Assembly (NCBI GenBank): GCA_016938815.1 | Contig: JAFGTX010000265.1 | Coordinates: 1 to 37,380, forward strand | DNA: 37,380 nucleotides | Direction of reading: 5' to 3' | Origin: Clostridia bacterium | GTDB taxonomy: Bacteria; Bacillota; Clostridia; Peptostreptococcales; Acidaminobacteraceae | Shown here: piece by piece, positions 1 through 8,574 of the stretch | How positions within the stretch are numbered: the stretch's first letter is position 1 | Layout of the letters: the number at the start of each line of letters is the position of its first letter | The notes under the pieces: model-generated | The model's database searches: none | The model's input: the letters and a program-made list of their open reading frames with translations, nothing else | Told to the model about the DNA's origin: nothing | Position numbers and translations under genes: made by a program

Positions 1-425
1 TACGATGAATTTTATCCATATTTTTATTGCGAACTGCCTCAACAACTTCCTCTAATTTACCATGGAGTTTCAAAGCCGGTGCTTCGACTCTATCCCAAGC
101 ACGTTTAAAATCACTGTGTTTAGGCTTGACTGCATAAAAGAAATAACCAAAAGCTTTCCGAGGTAATCACATTCATGGAAGAACCGATTTCCTGAACAGA
201 AGCCGTGAGCTCCTGCATAAATAGAGCCACACCGTGAATATTTTTCATGATTTGATTTACCATCCCTTGGCTCTCGTCAAAAGATTGTGCAATGCCGTCA
301 TAATCCTGCGTTAACGCCGTATTTCTCCAAGCATTTCTTGAAGGGAATGCATATTTTCATCCAGCGTATTGGTGATATCTAAAATCTGTTGGTTATTACG
401 GCTAATATTGTTGAGCTTCCGTGTA
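1..425 (-). pseudogene. Decayed chemoreceptor-like helical protein fragment
   Basis: No intact reading frame covers this stretch. The minus strand holds three consecutive coding-like pieces in different frames. The first (about 425-300) is a polar helix containing NNQQILDITNTLDENMHSLQ and ends at a stop. The second (about 315-150) continues in another frame with GIAQSFDESQGMVNQI and MQELTASVQEIGSSMNVI. The third (about 155-1) shifts again and reads AFGYFFYAVKPKHSDFKRAW and onward, open to the window edge. The helical pieces resemble the signalling arms of methyl-accepting chemotaxis proteins. The hallmark hairpin-tip motif is absent, so the family assignment is an inference. The N-terminal part is also missing, because the piece starts just downstream of the hemL terminator. 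At least two frameshifts or a deletion are needed to explain it. Confidence 0.5.
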
Positions 426-443
426 ACTGCTCTCTCATTCCCA

Positions 444-478
444 TAAAAAAAGTATGCTCCTATTTTAGAAGCATACTT
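444..478 (-). terminator. Intrinsic terminator of the hem operon
   Basis: A perfect 9-bp stem (450-458 with 470-478, AAGTATGCT/AGCATACTT) has an 11-nt loop. On the minus strand it is followed by a run of seven U. It lies just beyond the hemL stop codon, so it ends the hemA-to-hemL transcript. Confidence 0.85.
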
Positions 479-486
479 CGCAATCT

Positions 487-1779
487 CTATTTAACTAAGG
501 ATTCAAAGACTTCACGTGTCGCTTGAATCGTGTAATCGATTTCTTCATTTGAGTGAGCCGTCGATAGGAACAAGCCTTCAAATTGCGCCGGAGGCAATAG
601 TATGCCCTTTTGAAGCATAGCTCTGAAATAGCGTGCATACAGCTCTGTATCCGATTTGATGACATCGTCGTAGTTCTTGATTGCGCCGTCTGTGAAGAAA
701 AGGCAAAGCATTCCCTTGAATCGTGTCACAGTCGCTTTGATGCCCGTTTCCTGAATACATTTCTTGTAACCCTCTTCAAGTCGAATCGCTTTCATCTCGA
801 TTTCATCGTAGTGTTCTTGATGATCTCTTAAATAGCGCATAACATTTAGACCCATGGATAAGGCGATAGGATTACCGCTTAATGTACCCGCTTGATAAAC
901 GCCGCCCAGCGGTGAAACACAAGACATGATTTCCTTTTTACCACCATAAGCGCCAACCGGCAAACCGCCACCAATGATTTTACCAAAAGTCGTCATATCC
1001 GGTGTAATACCAAATAATTTTTGAGCACCGCCATAGTTGACTCTAAAACCTGTGATGACTTCATCGAAAATCAAGATGATGCCCTCGTCTTCCGTTAATT
1101 TTCTAAGACCATGGATGAAGCTCTCATCTGCCGGTACAACACCCATATTGCCAGCAATAGGTTCAATGATTACCGCAGCAATTTCGTCCTTGTTTTCTTC
1201 AACAGCACGCTTAACCGCTTCCAAATCGTTATATGGCACGACAATCGTATCCTTTACCGTACCTGCAGTCACACCAGAGCTCGTCGGTACGCCAAATGTC
1301 ATGGCACCTGAACCTGCTTTTACGAGTAAGGCGTCGCCATGACCGTGGTAACAGCCTTCAAATTTGATGATTTTATCGCGTTTCGTGTAACCTCTCGCCA
1401 CACGAAGGGCACTCATCGTCGCTTCCGTACCGGAGTTTACCATTCGTAAGAGTTCTACCGATGGATAGGCATGGATGATTTCCTTCGCCATATCGATTTC
1501 GATTTCCGTTGCAATACCATAGCTGGTCCCTTTTTGAATCATTTCTAAGATGCCTTGATACGCGATATCTGAGCTATGACCTAGAAGCATCGGTCCCCAA
1601 GAACAGATATAGTCGATATACTCATTGCCATCGACGTCAATCAACTTTGAACCTTTAGACTCTTTGGCAAAAATCGGCGCCATGCCAACAGAACCAAAAG
1701 CTCTTACGGGACTGTTAACGCCACCTGGGATATAATTGCACGCTTCTTCAAAAAGCGCTTTCGATTGATCAAATTTCAT
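487..1779 (-). CDS. hemL: Glutamate-1-semialdehyde 2,1-aminomutase
   Basis: This 430-residue protein has the usual HemL length. It converts glutamate-1-semialdehyde to 5-aminolevulinate in the cytosol using pyridoxal or pyridoxamine phosphate, the second step of the C5 pathway. Visible marks are the N-terminal PGGVNSPVRAF, the MVNSGTEATMSA cofactor phosphate-binding segment, FDEVITGFR with the cofactor-contacting Asp at about residue 239, and TTFGKIIGGGLP with the Schiff-base lysine at K267. Its ATG shares one base with the hemB stop codon (TAATG), which indicates translational coupling. It is the last gene of the hemA operon and is followed by a terminator. Its partner HemA, which supplies the substrate, is the first gene of the same operon. 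Confidence 0.97.
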   Translation of the reverse strand: MKFDQSKALFEEACNYIPGGVNSPVRAFGSVGMAPIFAKESKGSKLIDVDGNEYIDYICSWGPMLLGHSSDIAYQGILEMIQKGTSYGIATEIEIDMAKEIIHAYPSVELLRMVNSGTEATMSALRVARGYTKRDKIIKFEGCYHGHGDALLVKAGSGAMTFGVPTSSGVTAGTVKDTIVVPYNDLEAVKRAVEENKDEIAAVIIEPIAGNMGVVPADESFIHGLRKLTEDEGIILIFDEVITGFRVNYGGAQKLFGITPDMTTFGKIIGGGLPVGAYGGKKEIMSCVSPLGGVYQAGTLSGNPIALSMGLNVMRYLRDHQEHYDEIEMKAIRLEEGYKKCIQETGIKATVTRFKGMLCLFFTDGAIKNYDDVIKSDTELYARYFRAMLQKGILLPPAQFEGLFLSTAHSNEEIDYTIQATREVFESLVK

Positions 1780-2744
1780 TAATTGTACACCTCCAAAAGT
1801 CTTACGATTTCTTTTGCAAAGTAAGTGATGATGATATCCGCGCCACTACGCTTAATCGCAATCAACGATTCTAGAATGGCCTTTTCGTCTACGATACCTT
1901 GATCTACAGCAAGACGAAGCATGGCATACTCGCCACTCACCTGATAAGCCGCCATTGGTAAATTGAATGTATCTTTACCGGTTCTAAGAATATCCAAGTA
2001 AGGCATTGCTGGTTTAACCATGAGGATGTCAGCGCCTTCCATTACGTCCAATTCCATTTCACGCATCGCTTCTTCTCTGTTGGCATAATCCATTTGATAA
2101 GCACGTCTATCGCCAAAGGCCGGTGCTGAATTTGCCGCTTCTCTAAAAGGTCCATAATAGTTAGATGCGTATTTTGCACTGTAGCTCATGATCGGAACAT
2201 GGCCAAAACCGTTTTCATCAAGAGTTTCTCTCATGTTGCCAATTCTGCCGTCCATCATGTCTGATGGTGCTACCATATCCGCACCTGCTTCTGCATGACT
2301 AAGGGCTACTTTTGACAACAACTCTAAGGATGCCTCTAAGTCGATTGTTCCGTCCGGATGGAATTTACAACAATGACCATCGCTCTTATACTGACATAAA
2401 CAAACATCTGTAATGACATACATGCCCATATCTAGAGATTTAATCTTACGAATGGCTTGTTGCACGATACCGTCTTTTGCGTAAGCCGGTGTCGCTTCTG
2501 CATCCTTTTCATTAGGTGAACCAAATAGAATCAGGTATTTGATGCCCTTCTCTTTTAGGAACGGGATTTCCTTTTCCAAAGCATCTACAGATAAATGGTA
2601 TTGATCTTTAAGTGAACTAATTTCTTCTCTGATGCCTGTACCTTCTACCATGAACAGTGGGTATACGATGTCGTTCATAGAAATCGCCACTTCTTTTACT
2701 AAATCTCTTATTAATTGGTTGCCTCTTAATCTTGTTGGTTTCAT
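1779..2744 (-). CDS. hemB: Porphobilinogen synthase (delta-aminolevulinic acid dehydratase)
   Basis: This 321-residue cytosolic enzyme condenses two 5-aminolevulinate molecules to porphobilinogen. The two Schiff-base lysines are visible: K191 in MSYSAKYAS and K244 in LMVKPAMPYLD. The motif DVCLCQYKSDGHC (C115, C117, C125) is the cysteine-rich zinc site, so this is a zinc-dependent type rather than a magnesium-only type. The stop codon of cobA-hemD (TAG) is part of the GGAGG ribosome binding site, and the ATG follows within about 9 bases. The gene ends on the hemL start codon. The order cobA-hemD, hemB, hemL is typical of Clostridia. Confidence 0.97.
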   Translation of the reverse strand: MKPTRLRGNQLIRDLVKEVAISMNDIVYPLFMVEGTGIREEISSLKDQYHLSVDALEKEIPFLKEKGIKYLILFGSPNEKDAEATPAYAKDGIVQQAIRKIKSLDMGMYVITDVCLCQYKSDGHCCKFHPDGTIDLEASLELLSKVALSHAEAGADMVAPSDMMDGRIGNMRETLDENGFGHVPIMSYSAKYASNYYGPFREAANSAPAFGDRRAYQMDYANREEAMREMELDVMEGADILMVKPAMPYLDILRTGKDTFNLPMAAYQVSGEYAMLRLAVDQGIVDEKAILESLIAIKRSGADIIITYFAKEIVRLLEVYN

Positions 2745-2753
2745 AGTTGCCTC

Positions 2754-4259
2754 CTATAATGTTGTCTTAATGCGTGATAGCAGTCCGTCAATGGTATATT
2801 CTTCTGCCTCACCTGTCACTTGAAGTCCATTATCTGCAAGTGTTTGACTTGTAATCGGACCAATACTGAAAATTGATGTCTTTGCCAGTGCCCCTTGATC
2901 GATGCCATTCGCTTGGCAGACGGCCAAGAAATTATGCACCGTTGATGAGCTGGTAAATGTCAAAAGAACCTCTTTCGAATCTGCCAATACATCCTTCAAA
3001 CGTTCGATTTCAGTATCTTCATCTATTTTTGTCTCGTAGGTTTGAATTTCTGTCACCTCAGCTAATTCCGAAAGCGCCTTAACCAGATAAGGTCGCGCTT
3101 CCTTAGACCGTGGTATTAAAATACGATCGCCGCTATGGAGATGTGGTTTCATAGCTTCTACCACTGCTTCACCAACATAGCGCTCCGGCACGATATCCGC
3201 CTGGATACCGTACTTTCTGAGGGCATTAGCCGTTCCGGAACCGATGGTTACAAATTTGACACCATGAAAATGTCTACCATCATAACCCAGTTTTTCTACA
3301 CAGTCGAAAAAGACATCCACGCCGTTTTCACTGGTAAAAACAATATACTGATAATCTCCTACCTTATGAATATGCTCTGAAAGACCCGTATCCTCTAAAG
3401 CATGAATTTTAATCGCCGGCACTTCAATGGCGTCACCGCCTAACTTGACAATTTCCTCAACAAGACGGCTGTTTTGAGCTCGTGAACGTGTCACCACCAC
3501 TTTTTTCCCAAAGAGCGGCTTTTCCTCAAAGAAGTTCAAATCCTCTCGTCTATTGACGACATCACCCACGACAATCAAACACGGTGGTTTGATCTTGTAT
3601 TGATTTTTCATGTTTTCCAGTTCTTCAAGCGTGCCTGTCCAGGTCTCCTGATCTGGATAAGACGCCTTTCTGATAATCGCTACTGGCGTTTTCGGGTTTT
3701 TACCATGGTCGATTAAGCCATTCATAATCTTATCTATATTCTTAACACCCATGAGGAATACCAAAGTACCCGTCAAGCGGCTGATGGTTTCAAAATCAAA
3801 GCTTCTCTCATCATCTTTAAAATGCCCCGTGTAGACATGAAAATCAGAAGCATCGTCTCGATGCGTAATCGGAATACCCGCATAAGCCAAGCCACCGATA
3901 GCCGAAGTAATACCCGGGACCACTTCAAAAGTAATACCCGCTTCTCTAAGGACTTCGCCTTCCTCTCCACCGCGACCGAAAACATAAGGGTCTCCCCCTT
4001 TTAAGCGGACCACATGTTGATGCGTTTGAGCTTTTTCAACAATCAAGGCGTTGATTTCATCTTGGGTCAAGGTATGGTTGTTGGACATTTTTCCAACGAA
4101 TATTTTTTCACAATCAGCAGGAACATCGTTCAGCATCGCCCGGTTTGCCAATTGATCGTAAATCAAAACGTCCGCTTCACTGAGTAAGCGTTTTGCTTTC
4201 AGCGTCATTAATTCTGGATCCCCAACGCCTGCACCCACCAAATATACTATTCCTGACAT
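2754..4259 (-). CDS. cobA-hemD: Fused uroporphyrinogen-III C-methyltransferase / uroporphyrinogen-III synthase
   Basis: This 501-residue fusion has two enzymes. Residues 1 to about 240 form a CobA/SUMT domain: VYLVGAGVGDPELMTLKA at the start, VVRLKGGDPYVFGRGGEE, and VVPGITSAIGGLAYAGIPIT. It methylates uroporphyrinogen III twice with S-adenosylmethionine to give precorrin-2. Residues from about 250 to the end form a HemD domain, which closes hydroxymethylbilane to uroporphyrinogen III (KKVVVTRSRAQN, YIVFTSENGV, FTSSSTVHNF). The fusion is common in Clostridia and channels tetrapyrrole toward siroheme and cobalamin. The ATG overlaps the end of hemC by 13 bases and has a GAGGTG ribosome binding site inside hemC. 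The preceding gene provides the HemD substrate, and the precorrin-2 dehydrogenase further upstream uses the CobA product. Confidence 0.95.
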   Translation of the reverse strand: MSGIVYLVGAGVGDPELMTLKAKRLLSEADVLIYDQLANRAMLNDVPADCEKIFVGKMSNNHTLTQDEINALIVEKAQTHQHVVRLKGGDPYVFGRGGEEGEVLREAGITFEVVPGITSAIGGLAYAGIPITHRDDASDFHVYTGHFKDDERSFDFETISRLTGTLVFLMGVKNIDKIMNGLIDHGKNPKTPVAIIRKASYPDQETWTGTLEELENMKNQYKIKPPCLIVVGDVVNRREDLNFFEEKPLFGKKVVVTRSRAQNSRLVEEIVKLGGDAIEVPAIKIHALEDTGLSEHIHKVGDYQYIVFTSENGVDVFFDCVEKLGYDGRHFHGVKFVTIGSGTANALRKYGIQADIVPERYVGEAVVEAMKPHLHSGDRILIPRSKEARPYLVKALSELAEVTEIQTYETKIDEDTEIERLKDVLADSKEVLLTFTSSSTVHNFLAVCQANGIDQGALAKTSIFSIGPITSQTLADNGLQVTGEAEEYTIDGLLSRIKTTL

Positions 4260-5161
4260 GCGCTCACCTCTTTAGATACTTTTTCTGCTACACGCTTTCC
4301 AATAGTAGGAATTTCATCATTATCCAATTCTACACAACCCTTGATCAGTTGTGTACCTGCTTCATCGCCATATAAATAATGGAAGGTAGACTGGCTCTCT
4401 CCTAACTCAAGATAAGCCCCCACCGGTATGTGGCAGCCGCCATTCACGGAATCTAAGAAGCCGCGTTCTGCCGTCATTTCCAGTGCCGTATTTGGATCTG
4501 CAATTGAATCTGCCAATAACAGTACATCTTCTCGCTCTTTCAGCACTTCGATGGCCAAAATACCCTGAGCCGGCGCAGGGATAAATGCCGCTTTATCAAG
4601 AGGTATCACAATCACCTCTTCAGATTGGAAATCAATGCGTTTCAGACCAGCATGAGCCAAGATGACGCCATCCAGATTCTCGCTGAAGATCTTGCTAACA
4701 CGGGTATTGACATTCCCTCTGATATTCACTACTTGGATATCACTTCTCATACTTTGCAATTGATAACTTCGACGCTTACTACCCGTACCAATCACCGCAT
4801 TTTCAGGCAAGTCCTCAATGGTTTCAATGGCATGACGTGTCACCAAAACATCACCTGCCGCCTCTCGCTTCGGTGGCGATGCAATCGCAAAACGCCCATC
4901 GATATCCGTCGGCATGTCCTTCATACTGTGAACTGCCATATCAATGGAACCCTCTAGCAACGCCTGCTCTATCTCTTTAATGAACAATCCCTTATCGCCA
5001 ATCTTATCTAGCGCCACATCTAAAATGAGATCACCCTTGGTCTTGATTATTTTTGTTTCGAAAACACAATCGGGATGCTTCTCTTTTAACTGATCGATGA
5101 CCCAATTCGTCTGGGTAACGGCCAGTAAACTTCCTCGCGTACCTACTATCACTTTTTTCAT
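4247..5161 (-). CDS. hemC: Hydroxymethylbilane synthase (porphobilinogen deaminase)
   Basis: This 304-residue cytosolic enzyme polymerises four porphobilinogens to hydroxymethylbilane. It begins with the family signature VIVGTRGSLLAVTQTNWV. It has the substrate-binding arginine segments RRSYQL and NIRGNVNTR, and AFIPAPAQGILAIE. C243 in VNGGCHIPVGAY is the residue that carries the dipyrromethane cofactor. Length is normal. The start lies 4 bases past the stop of the dehydrogenase gene, with AAGGAG inside that gene about 13 bases upstream, so translation is probably coupled. Its 3-prime end overlaps cobA-hemD. Confidence 0.97.
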   Translation of the reverse strand: MKKVIVGTRGSLLAVTQTNWVIDQLKEKHPDCVFETKIIKTKGDLILDVALDKIGDKGLFIKEIEQALLEGSIDMAVHSMKDMPTDIDGRFAIASPPKREAAGDVLVTRHAIETIEDLPENAVIGTGSKRRSYQLQSMRSDIQVVNIRGNVNTRVSKIFSENLDGVILAHAGLKRIDFQSEEVIVIPLDKAAFIPAPAQGILAIEVLKEREDVLLLADSIADPNTALEMTAERGFLDSVNGGCHIPVGAYLELGESQSTFHYLYGDEAGTQLIKGCVELDNDEIPTIGKRVAEKVSKEVSACQE

Positions 5162-5165
5162 GACT

Positions 5166-5774
5166 TTACCGCAGCTCCTTTTCTATTTCAATGGATAGTT
5201 CTGTCAAGGTTAACCCATCCAGCAACTCCAGTCCTTCCGTAGATAATGTTGCAAATGCATTGATAATCGGCTTGATCGGTTGATAACCCAGCTGCTTGAT
5301 TTTCTTTCTGAGTGAGCCTAACAAAATCACACGTTCAACCACGTCGTCATCAATAACCGTCATCAGTTTCTCAATCAATTTCTTACTTTCACTGGGCGCA
5401 CAACTACCCGTAGATAAGCCCACCGTAATCGGTCCATGTTCACGCCAGCTCATCATATGAAAGTCACTGTCCGACCCGTCACTAAGATTAAGTACCAATT
5501 TCCCAGCACGTCTTGCCTCTTCCGCTATGCGTTTGTTGGTCTCTTTCGATTCCGTCGCCGCAATAATGAGATGCCCTTTCGATAAATGATCTACCCTGTA
5601 GGCATCACATTCAAAGGTAACCAGCGGACGATCTTCTTCGACTTTGACATCTGGGCTAATCACGTGGCAGTGCATTCTAGCACGTTCGATACCCGCCACT
5701 TTCATTCTGCTGGCAGCGCCATATCCAAAGACCACAATTCTCACCTTGTTTTCATTGAGAACAATCGGTAACAT
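5166..5774 (-). CDS. Precorrin-2 dehydrogenase (siroheme synthase N-terminal type)
   Basis: This 202-residue protein matches the NAD-dependent domain found in CysG and Met8p. It oxidises precorrin-2 to sirohydrochlorin, and some members also insert iron. The N-terminus LPIVLNENKVRIVVFGYGAA is the Rossmann entry, with a variant glycine loop (GYGAAS where GGGKVA is usual). The Asp-containing stretch LVLNLSDGSDSDFHMMS aligns with the conserved NVVDD region, so the catalytic aspartate appears kept. STGSCAPSESKKL matches the family GxSPxxA-K segment. The ATG follows the hemA stop directly (TAGATG). Together with cobA in the same operon it opens the siroheme/cobalamin branch. Whether it also acts as a ferrochelatase cannot be told from the sequence. 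Confidence 0.88.
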   Translation of the reverse strand: MLPIVLNENKVRIVVFGYGAASRMKVAGIERARMHCHVISPDVKVEEDRPLVTFECDAYRVDHLSKGHLIIAATESKETNKRIAEEARRAGKLVLNLSDGSDSDFHMMSWREHGPITVGLSTGSCAPSESKKLIEKLMTVIDDDVVERVILLGSLRKKIKQLGYQPIKPIINAFATLSTEGLELLDGLTLTELSIEIEKELR

Positions 5775-7016
5775 CTATTTCACCTTCTCCAGTTGGAATA
5801 AATCGGTTAATACATCTTGATACATCTCAATATCGTCCTCATGTTCCAGTGTCTTCAAAGTATCAATCGTATTCTTAAACAGTTTTTTAATGCTGGAATT
5901 GAAGACCATAGTCATATAATCTGCCTCCGATGCATCCAGTAACAACTTCTTGCTAATGGATATAACCGCTTCTTCAACATGGGATTGTTGAAGTTTTTTC
6001 AACTGGCCAATCGTCGTATCCAGTTGAGAATTTTTCACCCAAATTAGGAGTTGAGATACTTTCTCCCTGATTTCCATCTCAATTTCGGCAACCAAAGACT
6101 GCCTAATGGACATGCTTTCTAATGATATACGTTTTAAATCGTCTACCGTATAAACGGAAGCCTTCTCTAGTTCACCGATTCGTGCATCGACATCCCTTGG
6201 CACCGCCAAATCCATGAAAATGACCTTATGTGCCAAGTGCATTTCAACGGCTTCTTTTGTGAAAATAACATGAGGTGATGATGTGGCCGTAAAAATAGCG
6301 TCGTAGTCCTGCAAATAAGCATAACGCTCATCGTATTCCAACACTTCAATGGTTTCGTATTTCTTGGTCATACGGTGTGCATGGCATTTTGTCCGGTTAA
6401 TCACGCTGAGTGATTTCAGGTCTTTCTCTACCAGATATTTCATCACCAATTCACTGGTATCACCACTACCGACAATCAGAATACGCTTACCCGAATACGT
6501 ACCCAACTGTTCTTCTACAAACTTGATACTGATGCTGCCCACCGACGTTTGATTTTCCGATATTCTATGTTCAGATTTTGTCCTTTTGGCAAAATTAATG
6601 CTCTCTCTAAAAATCTTATTCAATATTTTTCCGCTTAAATTATACTCCATAGCATAAGCTAAGCTGTCCTTGATCTGACCGAGAATCTGGTCCTCGCCAA
6701 CTACCAGCGACTCTAGACCACATGTTACCCTTAGCAAATGCTCCATGGCCCGATCTTCTGAATAGGCGTAAAAATAACGGCCGTCCGTCACGCCAAGCAA
6801 GGTCATGTAATAATTCAAAATAGCTTCATAAGAATTCTCTTCAACCATGAAATAAATTTCCGAGCGATTGCAGGTCGAAACCACCACGTATTCTAAGATA
6901 CCCAGTGTGGTAAATTCTTTTTTAAGCTCTAGGATTCTACTTTTTGAAAATGCGCCTTTTTCACGTAAAACAATTGGCGTATTCTTATAGTCAATCCCAA
7001 CGACATGTAAAAACAT
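5775..7016 (-). CDS. hemA: Glutamyl-tRNA reductase
   Basis: This 413-residue enzyme reduces glutamyl-tRNA with NADPH to glutamate-1-semialdehyde, the committed step of tetrapyrrole synthesis. The catalytic cysteine is C49 in VVVSTCNRSEIY. Other family marks are LLRVTCGLESLVVGEDQILGQ, a nucleotide-binding segment KRILIVGSGDTSELVMKYL, and a C-terminal helical dimerisation domain (about 310-413). It is the first gene of the hem operon. The start has a GGTGGAGG site at good spacing. The short leader holds a hairpin followed by eight U, which may either end the upstream exporter transcript or attenuate this operon. Confidence 0.97.
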   Translation of the reverse strand: MFLHVVGIDYKNTPIVLREKGAFSKSRILELKKEFTTLGILEYVVVSTCNRSEIYFMVEENSYEAILNYYMTLLGVTDGRYFYAYSEDRAMEHLLRVTCGLESLVVGEDQILGQIKDSLAYAMEYNLSGKILNKIFRESINFAKRTKSEHRISENQTSVGSISIKFVEEQLGTYSGKRILIVGSGDTSELVMKYLVEKDLKSLSVINRTKCHAHRMTKKYETIEVLEYDERYAYLQDYDAIFTATSSPHVIFTKEAVEMHLAHKVIFMDLAVPRDVDARIGELEKASVYTVDDLKRISLESMSIRQSLVAEIEMEIREKVSQLLIWVKNSQLDTTIGQLKKLQQSHVEEAVISISKKLLLDASEADYMTMVFNSSIKKLFKNTIDTLKTLEHEDDIEMYQDVLTDLFQLEKVK

Positions 7017-7041
7017 AAGTCCTCCACCAATAATAATTTTC

Positions 7042-7069
7042 TAAAAAAAATGACCTCAGTAGAGGTCAT
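7042..7069 (-). terminator. Intrinsic terminator between the MATE gene and hemA (possible hemA attenuator)
   Basis: An 8-bp perfect stem (ATGACCTC/GAGGTCAT, 7050-7069) with an AGTA-type tetraloop is followed on the minus strand by eight U. It ends transcription from the exporter gene, which stops at 7119. A possible extended -10 element (7087-7095) lies upstream of it, so the hairpin may sit inside the hemA leader. Confidence 0.8.
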
Positions 7070-7086
7070 CTATAATTGTCTATACG

Positions 7087-7095
7087 ATTATATCA
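7087..7095 (-). promoter_or_regulatory. Possible extended -10 promoter for the hem operon
   Basis: The minus strand reads TGATATAAT, an extended -10 (TGnTATAAT), just past the stop of the exporter gene. No good -35 is present at the expected distance. Transcription would start near 7080, upstream of the hairpin at 7050-7069. Confidence 0.4.
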
Positions 7096-7118
7096 CACTT
7101 GCAGATACAAGCACACCC

Positions 7119-8501
7119 TTATCGTGAATAAACCCTTTTCGTACGCCATTTGCCGATTTTATACTGGCTAACAATGGCAATCACCTCAACGGTATCTGAT
7201 AGCAAATAGGTTAACCAGACAATCGCAATAGGCCACTTGAGAACGACAACACCTAAAACCAACACCGGTACATGGAATACCCATTTTGATATGATCGTAG
7301 CAATGAAATAAGGTAAATTGTAACCAGACGCATTAAACACCGCACCAAATCCAAAACCAATCGCCAAAACCATCAAGGATGGCGCAAAGATTCGAATCAT
7401 CGGCGCACCTAAAGTAATGACTTCTGTATCCGTCGTGAAGACATGCATGATATTTTCAGCAAAGGCAATGGCCAGTATGCCAAAGAAAGTTGCCACCATG
7501 AAACCAATTCTAGCCGCAGTTTTCACCGTTTTTTCCGCCCGTTCGATATTCTCATCTCCCAGCGCTTGACCTGTCATGGCCCCAGCACCCATGGTAAGTC
7601 CTATGAGAGGCATGAATCCAAAGTTGAAAAGTTTAATACCAATGCCCAGCGTTGCGACCGCCGCCGTACCGTAATACTGTACCAGCTTCAAGGTAATCAG
7701 ACCGGATACATTTCTTGTCAACATTTCTAATCCGTTAGGCAATCCAATGGTCATCAGTTGATAATCCATCGCTTTATTTAATTTGAACATCCGTCTGAAT
7801 TGGATATCTACTTTGTCTTTTTGTCTAATCAACATGAAAAAAGCAACTAAAAAGGCAACCACCGTTGAAATAACCGTCGCCAACGAAGCCCCGAAAACAC
7901 CCATACCAAAGCCTGGCAAGTTCGTTCCCGGTATGATATCAAACATCAGCACAGGGTCTAAAACGAGATTGAAAATCGCAGCGATGACCATTGCAATCAT
8001 CGGTTTACGACCCTCGCCCAAACATCTAAATGCCGTGTTCACTGTAAATGATGAAAACAGGATCGGTAAGAAAAATACCCTTAGATATCCATAGGACAAA
8101 GCGCTCTGAATCACTTCCGGATCACTTGTAAAAAAATGCAGCGCAGGTTTCAACGTCAGTAAAACGATTATAGCTGCGATAATGGCAACCAGACCCTTAA
8201 AGGTAATGGTTTGTTCAATGGCGATACTGGTATTTTCCTTGCTCCCAGTCCCATAATTTTGAGAAATAAGAGAAATGGAACTGTTGCCGATGATGGTATT
8301 GAGCACATCCACCATCCAAAAAATACTGATGAAGATGGTCACACCCGCAATAGCATTGGAAGATATCCGTCCAATCCAGATCATGTCTATGATTTCATAG
8401 CCCGATTGGAATAGGAAGCCCAGCATGGTTGGCACCGATAATTTTAATAATTTTTGAGTGACATCGCCTTCTAATAGATCACGCGATAATTCTTTCTCCA
8501 T
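7119..8501 (-). CDS. MATE family efflux protein (NorM/MepA-like)
   Basis: This roughly 460-residue integral membrane protein has about twelve hydrophobic helices in two homologous halves. It belongs to the multidrug and toxin extrusion family: LKLSVPTMLGFLFQSGYEIID at the first helix, then IGRISSNAIAGVTI, and GAMTGQALGDENIERAEK at the start of the second half. Such proteins export cationic drugs or metabolites in exchange for sodium or protons; the substrate here is unknown. I prefer the ATG at 8501 over the in-frame GTG at 8510, because that GTG is part of the AGGTG ribosome binding site. It lies downstream of hisS but a terminator separates the two. Confidence 0.9.
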   Translation of the reverse strand: MEKELSRDLLEGDVTQKLLKLSVPTMLGFLFQSGYEIIDMIWIGRISSNAIAGVTIFISIFWMVDVLNTIIGNSSISLISQNYGTGSKENTSIAIEQTITFKGLVAIIAAIIVLLTLKPALHFFTSDPEVIQSALSYGYLRVFFLPILFSSFTVNTAFRCLGEGRKPMIAMVIAAIFNLVLDPVLMFDIIPGTNLPGFGMGVFGASLATVISTVVAFLVAFFMLIRQKDKVDIQFRRMFKLNKAMDYQLMTIGLPNGLEMLTRNVSGLITLKLVQYYGTAAVATLGIGIKLFNFGFMPLIGLTMGAGAMTGQALGDENIERAEKTVKTAARIGFMVATFFGILAIAFAENIMHVFTTDTEVITLGAPMIRIFAPSLMVLAIGFGFGAVFNASGYNLPYFIATIISKWVFHVPVLVLGVVVLKWPIAIVWLTYLLSDTVEVIAIVSQYKIGKWRTKRVYSR

Positions 8502-8515
8502 ATTTTTCACCTACC

Positions 8516-8545
8516 AAAAAGTCAGCTATTAATAAAATAGCTGAC
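8516..8545 (-). terminator. Intrinsic terminator of hisS
   Basis: A perfect 10-bp stem (8521-8530 with 8536-8545, GTCAGCTATT/AATAGCTGAC) is followed on the minus strand by five U. It lies between hisS and the exporter start. Confidence 0.8.
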
Positions 8546-8574
8546 TAGATTATACTACACAAAAATATTTTTTT

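Noticed and set aside
8510-8510. GTG start of the first MATE gene at 8510 (and similar upstream starts at 11302, 25517, 30656 and 31123)
   Set aside because: In each case the earlier start codon lies within or directly against the ribosome binding site of the next in-frame ATG, so the later ATG is the functional start.
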